DNA from: an uncultured Clostridia bacterium
GTDB lineage: Bacteria; Bacillota; Clostridia; Oscillospirales; CAG-272
DNA: 7,790 nt
Assembly (NCBI GenBank): GCA_946404295.1
Contig: CAMJDE010000080.1
Location: 1-7,790, forward strand
Direction: 5' to 3'
Below, in pieces: positions 1 through 4,936 of the stretch; position 1 is the first letter of the stretch; every line of letters begins with the position of its first letter. The notes under the pieces are model-generated. The model worked only from the letters and a program-made list of their open reading frames with translations, searched no databases and was not told where the DNA came from. A program made the position numbers and the translations under genes.

Positions 1-1145
1 GGTTCGGGATCGACCGCGCCGGTATGGTCGCGCTCGGGGAGACGCTGGACGCAGAGGCGAAGGCGAAAGCCGAAAAGATCTCGGAACTGGCGGGGCACCC
101 CTTCAATATCCTGTCCCCGAAACAGTTGGGGACCGTTCTCTTCGAGGAACTGGGGCTGAAGGGCGGAAAGAAGACCAAAACCGGATATTCGACCGGGGCG
201 GACGTGCTCGAAGGGCTGCGCTACGCGCATCCGATCGTCGGGGAGATCCTCGCCTACCGACAACTGACCAAACTGCACTCGACCTACGCCGTCGGGCTGC
301 TCGCCGCGGCGGACGAAAACGCCCGCATCCATACCGATTTCAAGCAGGCGCAGACGGCGACGGGACGGCTCTCGTCCGCCGAACCGAACCTGCAGAACAT
401 TCCCGTCCGCACCGAACTCGGACGGCTCTTCCGCCGCCTGTTCGTGGCGCCTAAGGGACGGGTCCTCGTCGACGCGGACTATTCGCAGATCGAATTGCGC
501 CTGCTCGCCCACGTGTCGGGCGACGAGACGATGCTCGCCGCGTTCCATTCCGGCGCGGACGTGCATACCTCGACCGCCGCCTCGGTCTTCCACGTTCCCG
601 AGGAACTCGTCACGCCCGAGATGCGCAAGCGCGCCAAGGCGGTCAATTTCGGGATCATGTACGGGATCGGTCCCTTCTCGCTCTCGCAGGACCTCGGGAT
701 CCCGATGCGCGAGGCGAAGGAGTATATCGAAACGTATAAGGCGCATTTCCCCCGGATCGGCGAATACCTCGAAAAAACCATTGCCGACGCGACCGAAACG
801 GGATACACCGAAACCATCTTCCGCCGCCGCCGCTATATTCCGGAACTGCGCTCGCCGAATAAGATGACGCAGGCGTTCGGGCGCCGGATCGCGATGAACG
901 CCCCGATCCAGGGGAGTTCCGCCGATATTATGAAGATCGCGATGATCCGGGTCTTCGATCGGCTGAAACGCGAAATCCCCTCGGCGCGCCTCGTGATGCA
1001 GGTGCACGACGAGTTGATCGTCGAGTGCGACCAGAGCGATATGCTCCTCGTCTCAACGATCCTGCGGGACGAAATGCAGGGCGCCGCCAACCTCTCCCTC
1101 CCCCTCACCGTCGACGTCGAAGCAGGCAAGTCGTGGGACGGATGA
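1..1145 (+). CDS. polA: DNA polymerase I, C-terminal polymerase domain (5' partial)
   Basis: Family A DNA polymerase, which fills gaps during Okazaki fragment processing and excision repair. The reading frame is open from base 3, so the real start and the N-terminal 5'-nuclease region lie outside the window; the ATG at 24 is internal. The visible ~380 residues match the palm, fingers and thumb of Pol I. The template/primer segment TATGRLSSAEPNLQNIPVR is followed by motif A (DADYSQIELR, near 471-500, with the metal-binding Asp). Motif B, the O-helix RKRAKAVNFGIMYG, lies near 620-665, and motif C (QVHDELIVE) has its HDE codons at 1004-1012. The protein ends in the typical GKSWDG tail with TGA at 1143-1145. 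All polymerase catalytic residues are present. Whether the 3'-5' exonuclease domain is intact cannot be seen. The next gene is convergent. Confidence 0.97.
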   Translation, partial: FGIDRAGMVALGETLDAEAKAKAEKISELAGHPFNILSPKQLGTVLFEELGLKGGKKTKTGYSTGADVLEGLRYAHPIVGEILAYRQLTKLHSTYAVGLLAAADENARIHTDFKQAQTATGRLSSAEPNLQNIPVRTELGRLFRRLFVAPKGRVLVDADYSQIELRLLAHVSGDETMLAAFHSGADVHTSTAASVFHVPEELVTPEMRKRAKAVNFGIMYGIGPFSLSQDLGIPMREAKEYIETYKAHFPRIGEYLEKTIADATETGYTETIFRRRRYIPELRSPNKMTQAFGRRIAMNAPIQGSSADIMKIAMIRVFDRLKREIPSARLVMQVHDELIVECDQSDMLLVSTILRDEMQGAANLSLPLTVDVEAGKSWDG

Positions 1146-1205
1146 AGCGTATATAATAAAAGGAAGAGTTCAGACCGACCGCCGCGGACGCTTGACGCGG
1201 AAAGA

Positions 1206-1309
1206 GTACGCGCGCTTTCTTTCGGAGAAAGCGCGGCAAAGAACTTCAATATGGGATATTGAAGTCAGCGTCCCTGCTCGTAACTCGCAGGGACGCGGTT
1301 TCAAAAACG
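1206..1309 (-). repeat. Hairpin module, left copy (reads outward, toward polA)
   Basis: Read on the minus strand from box D (1309-1297), this copy holds three perfect stem-loops. Hairpin C is a 10-bp stem (1268-1277 with 1287-1296) and a 9-nt loop reading gagttacga on this strand. Hairpin B is a 10-bp stem (1243-1252 with 1256-1265) and a 3-nt loop. Hairpin A is a 10-bp stem (1211-1220 with 1226-1235) and a 5-nt loop. The segment attgaagttctttgc between B and A is identical in the right copy. No U-tract follows any stem, so none is a classical intrinsic terminator. Confidence 0.8.
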
Positions 1310-1554
1310 CGGCTTACTCGGTTTTCCCCGCTTTCGTTCGGGACGTCGTGACGCCGTCCCCTACCGATAATCCAACGCCGCCCGTGCAGATTTCTGCACG
1401 GGCGGCACAATCATAACGACCCCGCAGGGGTCTCATAACTCATCACTTCCCCGGGGGGCGGTTGTTATTTTCTCTGTTTCTTTCAGGCGCTGCCCGCGAT
1501 CCGATGGCGGGCAACAAGATCTGTTACCGTATGCAAATGGGACGATCGAAGTCC
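1310..1554. other. Core of the mirrored element: non-coding, hairpin-rich
   Basis: No credible protein is encoded here. Visible inverted repeats are: a 6-bp gggacg/cgtccc pair (1340-1345 with 1355-1360); a strong 13-bp stem gccgcccgtgcag at 1377-1389 paired with 1394-1406 across loop attt; gacccc-gca-ggggtc at 1418-1432, flanked on both sides by tcataac (1411-1417 and 1433-1439); a 7-bp tgcccgc/gcgggca pair (1491-1497 with 1507-1513); and gggac/gtccc (1539-1543 with 1551-1555). None is followed by a run of T on either strand. The core could be an accumulation of small palindromic repeats or a folded RNA; I cannot tell which. Confidence 0.55.
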
Positions 1555-1654
1555 CGTTTTTGAAACCGTGACTCGGCGAGTCACGAGCCGAGTCACAACT
1601 TCAATCCCCTATTGAAGTTCTTTGCTCCGCTTTCTTACAAGAAAGCGGACGTAC
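1555..1654 (+). repeat. Hairpin module, right copy (reads outward, toward holA)
   Basis: This is the second copy of the module, inverted relative to the left copy. Box D' is cgtttttgaaacc (1555-1567). Hairpin C' pairs gtgactcggc (1568-1577) with gccgagtcac (1587-1596) across loop gagtcacga. A competing 7-bp hairpin, gtgactc with gagtcac (1568-1574 with 1578-1584), can form in the same bases. Hairpin B' pairs aacttcaat (1597-1605) with attgaagtt (1611-1619). Hairpin A' pairs tccgctttct (1626-1635) with agaaagcgga (1640-1649) across taca. Compared with the left copy, single-stranded parts are nearly identical while stem differences are compensated on the partner strand. Confidence 0.8.
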
Positions 1655-1690
1655 CCTCTCGTACCCTCTCGTACCCTCTCGTACCTCTAT
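1651..1690. repeat. 10-bp tandem repeat (gtaccctctc) abutting the holA stop codon
   Basis: Three exact copies of gtaccctctc lie at 1651-1660, 1661-1670 and 1671-1680, followed by a degenerate fourth unit, gtacctctat (1681-1690). The holA stop codon (TAG on the minus strand, 1689-1687) falls inside this fourth unit. The first unit overlaps the cgtac edge of the mirrored element, so the array looks like slippage expansion starting at the element border. Confidence 0.85.
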
Positions 1691-2727
1691 CGTTCTCCCC
1701 CTCCGGACGCGGTAGAAAGGAACCGTTCAATCTGGATCAAGGGATCGGCGCCGCGTTTGGAGGCGAGGTCCATCGCCTTGATTTCGGCGAGGAGCGCGCG
1801 GAACTGTTCGGGGCGGCGGCGGCTTGCGCTCTTGACGTAGAGCCCCGCCTTATACTCGTTCATCCCGAGGATCGCGGCGATGCTTGACGCGGGTGTCCCC
1901 TCTTCGAGCAGGCAGGAGACCGAACAGAGATCCGAGATCAGGCGCGAGATCTGTCCGAGGATCATCATGGGATCGACGCGGCGGCGGGTCAGGTCGGAGA
2001 GTTTGCGGTAGGCGCCCTTCGTATCGCCCGCGAGCATCGCGTTGGTCAGCCCGAAGGCGTCGTCCTCGGCGGTCGAGGAGCAGACGAGCTCCACCATTGC
2101 CTGCGTCACGGTGCGCAGTTCGTGGGCGCGGGCGTAGCAGACGAGTTTATCCGTTTCGGAGGCGAGCACGTCCATCGAATGCCCGCAGCGGTCGATCATC
2201 AGCCGGAGCGCGCCGGGTTCCGCGTCGAGCCCCTCGTGCACGAAATGCGCGTTCAGCCACGCGGCGAGCCGATCGTCGGTCGAGGTCTCGAAGTTCACCG
2301 CCTGCACGAGGGCCGAGAGCCGCTTGAAGAGCGACGAGGGGCGCTTGACGGTCCCCGCCGTCAACCCCTCCTGTCCGACGAGGAACACCACGACCGACGC
2401 GGGATTCTCGTTTGCGGTGCGGACGAGCTCCTCGAGCGCGGCGAAATCGGCGTCCTTCATATCTTCGAGGTGCGCGCCGCTCCACTCGATCAACTTCTGA
2501 TCCGCCATCATCGGGGGCGACGTGATCGCGTCGGAGAGCGCCGACCAATCGACCGTCTCCCCGTGAAAGACCGGGTGATTGAAGGCGTCGAACGCGGGAT
2601 CGACGAGGATCAGCCGCCGGATCTCACCGAGATAGTAGCGCATCAGGTAGTCTTCCTCGCCGCAGAAGAGGTAGACCCCCGCGATTCTTTTCGCTTTCAG
2701 TTGCGCTTTCAGTTCGGTTTGCAGCAT
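1687..2727 (-). CDS. holA: DNA polymerase III delta subunit (clamp-loader wrench)
   Basis: Delta subunit of the replicative clamp loader. It opens the beta sliding clamp so that it can be placed on primed DNA, acting with gamma/tau and delta-prime. The 346-residue length is normal for the family. The N-terminal stretch AGVYLFCGEEDYLMRYYLGEIRR (residues ~16-38) is the characteristic opening of bacterial delta, where the nucleotide-binding loop of related AAA+ proteins is degenerate. The middle segments MMADQKLIEWSG (~74-85) and SVVVFLVGQ, and the C-terminal helical collar (QISRLISDLCSV, EYKAGLYVKSA), also fit. The ATG at 2727-2725 is preceded by AAAGGAGG (2744-2737) at 9 nt. It is probably the last gene of the minus-strand operon, 39 nt after the DUF1934-like gene. 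The stop lies inside a tandem repeat, and no intrinsic terminator with a U-tract is visible after it. Confidence 0.93.
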   Translation of the reverse strand: MLQTELKAQLKAKRIAGVYLFCGEEDYLMRYYLGEIRRLILVDPAFDAFNHPVFHGETVDWSALSDAITSPPMMADQKLIEWSGAHLEDMKDADFAALEELVRTANENPASVVVFLVGQEGLTAGTVKRPSSLFKRLSALVQAVNFETSTDDRLAAWLNAHFVHEGLDAEPGALRLMIDRCGHSMDVLASETDKLVCYARAHELRTVTQAMVELVCSSTAEDDAFGLTNAMLAGDTKGAYRKLSDLTRRRVDPMMILGQISRLISDLCSVSCLLEEGTPASSIAAILGMNEYKAGLYVKSASRRRPEQFRALLAEIKAMDLASKRGADPLIQIERFLSTASGGGER

Positions 2728-2766
2728 CGGGAGCCCCCTCCTTTCGTTTGGCGTTCGGTCGTTCGG

Positions 2767-3177
2767 TTACGCGGGGATGGCGGTGACGGTCAACTCGGTC
2801 CTGCGCCGCTCCTCCCCGACGTTCGACGTGAAGATCACGCGGAACCCCACCCCGACGGGGGTCGGGAGAAGCAGGACCTCTTCGGTCTCGACGGTCATCG
2901 GAAGGGTGATCGGCGGGTAGGAGAGTTCGGTCGTCGACGTCTCGCCCGCCCGGAACGTGACGGTCGACGAGACGGCGCCCTTGCGGTCGACCGTGAGCGC
3001 GCCGTCGCGCCAAAGCACGCGGTTGAACACCTTGCCGCCCTCGACCGGCTCGGTAAAAGTCACGAGCAGTTCGGCGGCGTTTACGCGGAGCGCGCCGACC
3101 CACTCGCCGACGATCTCCTCGCGCTCACCCGTTTCGGGGGTGATCACGCTGATCCGTTTGACGGTTACCCGTTCCAT
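2767..3177 (-). CDS. Small beta-rich protein, probable DUF1934 (YwiB-like)
   Basis: A 136-residue cytoplasmic protein with no signal peptide or membrane segment. The sequence alternates short hydrophobic strands and turns: ERVTVKRISVITPETGER, GALRVNAAELLVTFTEPVEG, DGALTVDRKGAVSSTVTFRAGE, then a C-terminal VGFRVIFTSNVGEERRRTELTVTAI. This suggests a single beta barrel. Length, the phrase 'tltRkGxvssxmxFxxG'-like middle and the end pattern resemble DUF1934, a calycin-like family common in Bacillota whose biochemical role is not established. The family call is from memory of the pattern, so it is moderate. The ATG at 3177-3175 has AAGGAAAG just upstream, inside a small hairpin. It lies 61 nt after the mgsA-like gene and 39 nt before holA. 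Confidence 0.6.
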   Translation of the reverse strand: MERVTVKRISVITPETGEREEIVGEWVGALRVNAAELLVTFTEPVEGGKVFNRVLWRDGALTVDRKGAVSSTVTFRAGETSTTELSYPPITLPMTVETEEVLLLPTPVGVGFRVIFTSNVGEERRRTELTVTAIPA

Positions 3178-3185
3178 CGTACTTT

Positions 3186-3223
3186 CCTTTCGACAGAAAG
3201 GCGGAGAGCGTACGCCCTCCGCC
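3186..3223 (-). promoter_or_regulatory. Two adjoining hairpins between the mgsA-like and DUF1934-like genes
   Basis: Read on the minus strand, GGCGGAG (3223-3217) pairs with CTCCGCC (3206-3200) across a 10-nt loop and is followed by TTTCTGTC, a weak terminator-like tail. Directly after it, CCTTTC (3201-3196) pairs with GAAAGG (3191-3186) across TGTC. This second stem covers part of the ribosome binding site AAGGAAAG of the DUF1934-like gene. The two stems share bases 3200-3201, so they compete slightly. This could reduce read-through from the first two genes into the last two; it is inferred from sequence only. Confidence 0.4.
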
Positions 3224-3238
3224 GCGATCGTTTGTCGA

Positions 3239-3667
3239 TCAAATGTTCCCCTTGCTCCGGCGGAGCAGGTAGGGATTGACCAGTTTGCGCCAGTCGAGTT
3301 CACCGCGGTCGAGCGCCATCACCAGCACCTCGGCGGTCGCCAGGTTGGTCGCGACCGGAACGCTGTAAACGTCGCAGAGCCGCAGCATATCCTGCTGCAT
3401 CGCGGAGTGCCGCTCGGCGGGCTCGGTGTCACGGAAGAAGAACAGAATGTCGATCTCGTTGAAACTGATGCGCGACTGGATCTGTTCACAGCCGCCGGTA
3501 CTCCCCGACATCAGCATTTCGATATCGAGATCGGTGGCGTCCTTCACGTACTTACCCGTCGTCTGCGTCGCACAGATATGATGTTTGGACAAAATCCCGC
3601 TGTACGCAATACAGAATTGCGCCATCAGTTCCTTTTTTCCGTCGTCAGCAATCAATGCGATCTCCAT
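3239..3667 (-). CDS. Methylglyoxal synthase-like protein lacking catalytic aspartates
   Basis: A 142-residue MGS-fold protein clearly related to MgsA, the enzyme that makes methylglyoxal from dihydroxyacetone phosphate. Family landmarks are present: IALIADDGKKELM (residues 3-15), ATQTTGK (33-39), SGSTGGCEQ (54-62), EIDILFFFRD (71-80) and LRLCDVYSVPVATNLATAE (95-113). Aligned without gaps to E. coli MgsA as I remember it, the phosphate-binding residues are kept: Lys12, Thr34/36/37, Ser54, Gly55. His87 (H98) and Asp80 (D91) are kept too. The catalytic base D71 is Cys60 (TGT codon), D101 is Met90, and H19 is Asp8. Synthase activity is therefore doubtful; a phosphate-ligand sensor or other role is possible. 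The ATG at 3667-3665 has AGGAGG (3680-3675) 7 nt upstream. It sits 29 nt after the minD-like gene. The gene symbol is withheld because of the missing residues. Confidence 0.85.
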   Translation of the reverse strand: MEIALIADDGKKELMAQFCIAYSGILSKHHICATQTTGKYVKDATDLDIEMLMSGSTGGCEQIQSRISFNEIDILFFFRDTEPAERHSAMQQDMLRLCDVYSVPVATNLATAEVLVMALDRGELDWRKLVNPYLLRRSKGNI

Positions 3668-3696
3668 GAAGCATCCTCCTCTGTCTCTGTCGTCTT

Positions 3697-4488
3697 TCAG
3701 GCGTTTTCGAGGCGTCGTTTCGCCATCGCCGCCAGGATCTTTCTTCTTTTACGTCCCCGGATCAAGCCGGAAAGCAGCGGCGCGTGCCCGCCCGCCAGCC
3801 GGATCGACAGGTTCTTCAAGGGAACGTCGACCGCGGGACGCGCCCGGAACGCGCCCGGTTCGTTCAACTCGTCCTGCGCCAAGCGCGGCTCGTCGAACAG
3901 GATCGCCGCGAGCGGCAGCCCCGCGAGATCGAGCGCCTCGCGCACGGTGGGAAGGTCCTTTCCCGCCTCTTTCTCGGCCGGCAGACGGTTCAGAACCATC
4001 CGCACCTTCGCCCGCGGCGAACGGTTCAGCGCCGCCGTCGCGCGGAGCGACGCCGCCGAAAAGTCCGAGACGGCGAGCGTCACGTCGGCAAACTCCGAGA
4101 GCGCGCCGACGATCTCCTTCGGCACGTCGAAGATCATCACGTCCCCGTCGAAGTTGCCGCGCAGGGTTTCAAACAGGCGGATCACCTCGGCGTCGCCCGG
4201 CACCCCGTCCAATTTCGTCGAGCCGGGGATCAGGGAGAGACGCGGGACCGAAATGACCGGCAGACACGCGCGCCGCGGATCGATCCGCCCACACAGGACG
4301 TCGCCCGCGTCGTAGACCACCCGCTCGGCAAGCCCGCACGCGAGGTCAAGCGCCGGATTTCCGAAGGAGAGATCGACGAGCACAGCCGTCATTTCGCGCC
4401 GGGCGTACGCGACGCCGAGCCGCGCGGCGACGGTCGAGCAACCGACCCCGCCCTTCCCGGAGGTGACCAGAACCGTCTTTTTGACCAT
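3697..4488 (-). CDS. MinD/ParA-like P-loop ATPase with altered Walker A
   Basis: A 263-residue SIMIBI-class ATPase nearest to MinD, the membrane-bound ATPase that positions the division site. VLVTSGKGGVGCST (residues 6-19) is the deviant Walker A. The signature Lys12 is present, but the second lysine (GK[ST]) is Cys17, encoded TGC. VLVDLSFGNPALDL (37-50) matches the switch I region with the usual second Asp replaced by Ser41. AERVVYDAGDVLCG (54-67) matches MinD's ERRVVYD. MIFDVPKEI (118-126) keeps the switch II Asp121 but not the PAG triplet. The C-terminus RGRKRRKILAAMAKRRL (244-260) is a basic, possibly amphipathic helix, reminiscent of MinD's membrane-targeting helix. The ATG at 4488-4486 is chosen because GGAGGGG (4500-4494) lies 5 nt upstream; the in-frame GTG at 4509 has none. 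No minC or minE is adjacent. It could instead be a ParA-like orphan. Confidence 0.85.
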   Translation of the reverse strand: MVKKTVLVTSGKGGVGCSTVAARLGVAYARREMTAVLVDLSFGNPALDLACGLAERVVYDAGDVLCGRIDPRRACLPVISVPRLSLIPGSTKLDGVPGDAEVIRLFETLRGNFDGDVMIFDVPKEIVGALSEFADVTLAVSDFSAASLRATAALNRSPRAKVRMVLNRLPAEKEAGKDLPTVREALDLAGLPLAAILFDEPRLAQDELNEPGAFRARPAVDVPLKNLSIRLAGGHAPLLSGLIRGRKRRKILAAMAKRRLENA

Positions 4489-4518
4489 ATCCGCCCCTCC
4501 GTTTCTCACATTACTATT

Positions 4519-4547
4519 ATTATACAGGAGATTGGAACGTTTGTCAA
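4519..4547 (-). promoter_or_regulatory. Consensus sigma-A promoter of the minD-like operon
   Basis: On the minus strand, TTGACA (4547-4542) and TATAAT (4524-4519) are separated by exactly 17 bp. Initiation would fall near 4512, giving a short leader before GGAGGGG (4500-4494) and the ATG at 4488. Both hexamers are perfect consensus, so strong constitutive transcription is expected. An AT-rich stretch (4564-4580) lies further upstream. It probably drives all four minus-strand genes down to holA. Confidence 0.88.
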
Positions 4548-4712
4548 TCGTTGCGCCGCGCCATTTATAAAATTATTATCAAAGAAGTATGAAATCTTGC
4601 CGCGCAAACGCGCGCGCCGCGCGAAACCGATCCGGGGGGCGGTTGCAAAAAAGCGAGCGTTTATCGAGCGTTTTATAAGCCGGGCGGCGCTTTCGGAACG
4701 GCGTCGCCGCTT

Positions 4713-4740
4713 GCGCCGGCAAATGCCGTCAGGCGCGCAC
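4713..4740. repeat. 28-bp direct repeat, copy 1
   Basis: It matches 4841-4868 at 27 of 28 positions; the only difference is g versus a at the sixth base. The shared core begins gcaaatgccgtc and ends aggcgcgcac. The copies are 128 bp apart start to start and bracket a 9-bp stem-loop. No transposase or integrase is nearby. Confidence 0.85.
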
Positions 4741-4773
4741 GCAGTAAGCGTTGGGGGTTCCCGTATAGGGGTT

Positions 4774-4801
4774 CCCCGACGCGAACTTGAGAGCGTCGGG
4801 G
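4774..4801. other. Stem-loop between the two direct repeats
   Basis: ccccgacgc (4774-4782) pairs perfectly with gcgtcgggg (4793-4801) around a 10-nt loop. The motif ggggttc occurs three times around it (from about 4754, 4768 and 4799). No U-tract follows on either strand, so it is not a classical terminator. Confidence 0.6.
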
Positions 4802-4840
4802 GTTCACGTGATTGTGCGCGTCATCCGCTTGACCCTAACC

Positions 4841-4868
4841 GCGCCAGCAAATGCCGTCAGGCGCGCAC
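4841..4868. repeat. 28-bp direct repeat, copy 2
   Basis: Second copy of the repeat at 4713-4740, same orientation, one mismatch. The sequence flanking the two copies is unrelated, so the conserved unit ends sharply at about 28 bp. Confidence 0.85.
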
Positions 4869-4884
4869 AGACAGATGCAGAATT

Positions 4885-4936
4885 CGCGCTTGCGACCCGA
4901 CGGCGTACCTGCGTACGCCAAGCGGTCGCAAACGCG
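4885..4936. other. Long interrupted hairpin
   Basis: cgcg, then ttgcgacc (4890-4897) and ggcgtac (4902-4908), pair with gtacgcc (4913-4919), ggtcgcaa (4924-4931) and cgcg (4933-4936). A symmetric 4x4 internal loop separates the two main helices, and a ctgc apical loop closes the structure. The total is about 19 base pairs in 52 nt. It directly abuts the inverted-end element that begins at 4937. Confidence 0.65.

Larger units (their letters stand above)
1206..1654. repeat. 449-bp mirrored intergenic element built of hairpin modules
   Basis: This element occupies most of the gap between the convergent polA and holA genes. It begins with gtacg (1206-1210) and ends with cgtac (1650-1654). From the left edge inward it carries hairpin A (1211-1235), linker gcaaaga, hairpin B (1243-1265), hairpin C (1268-1296) and box D ggtttcaaaaacg (1297-1309). 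From the core outward on the right the same parts return inverted: D' (1555-1567), C' (1568-1596), B' (1597-1619), linker tctttgc and A' (1626-1649). The order and spacing of the two sides agree to within a few bases. No transposase or credible protein lies inside. It could be a non-autonomous mobile repeat, a pair of extragenic palindromic repeats, or a bidirectional transcript-end structure. The structure is read directly from the sequence; its function is unknown. Confidence 0.8.
4548..4936. other. Long intergenic region without a credible gene
   Basis: Between the operon promoter and the hairpin element behind lysR, no frame shows a good start, ribosome binding site and recognisable protein. 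The region holds GC-rich hairpins, one pair of direct repeats (listed separately) and a short tandem of cgagcgttta-like units at 4654-4676. One further stem-loop pairs gccgg and gcggcg (4679-4689) with cgccgc (4705-4710) and ccggc (4716-4720), with a bulge between the two helices. It looks like repeat-derived DNA or an unrecognised structured RNA. Confidence 0.55.

Noticed and set aside
1150..1163. tataataaaagg just after the polA stop, resembling a -10 box plus ribosome binding site
   Set aside because: No -35 at the right distance and no credible gene follows.
833..1249. Minus-strand frame starting MKFFAALS, and its counterpart at 1612-1887 on the plus strand starting MKFFAPLS
   Set aside because: Both begin in the same outward-reading repeat segment (attgaagttctttgc) and then run antisense into polA or holA. 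The shared start is a product of the repeat, not evidence of a protein family.
1192..1416. Open frame of 74 codons on the plus strand inside the mirrored element
   Set aside because: TTG start without a good ribosome binding site; the frame runs straight through inverted repeats, and the product resembles nothing known.
1651..1690. Tandem repeat considered as a CRISPR array
   Set aside because: Units are 10 bp and contiguous with no spacers, and no cas genes are present.
2122..3279. Long plus-strand frame of 385 codons
   Set aside because: Antisense to holA and the DUF1934-like gene; Arg/Asp/Glu/His-rich composition typical of a shadow frame in GC-rich DNA.
4489..4509. Upstream GTG start for the MinD-like gene
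   Set aside because: The ribosome binding site GGAGGGG lies inside this extension and serves the ATG at 4488; MinD proteins normally begin a few residues before the P-loop strand.
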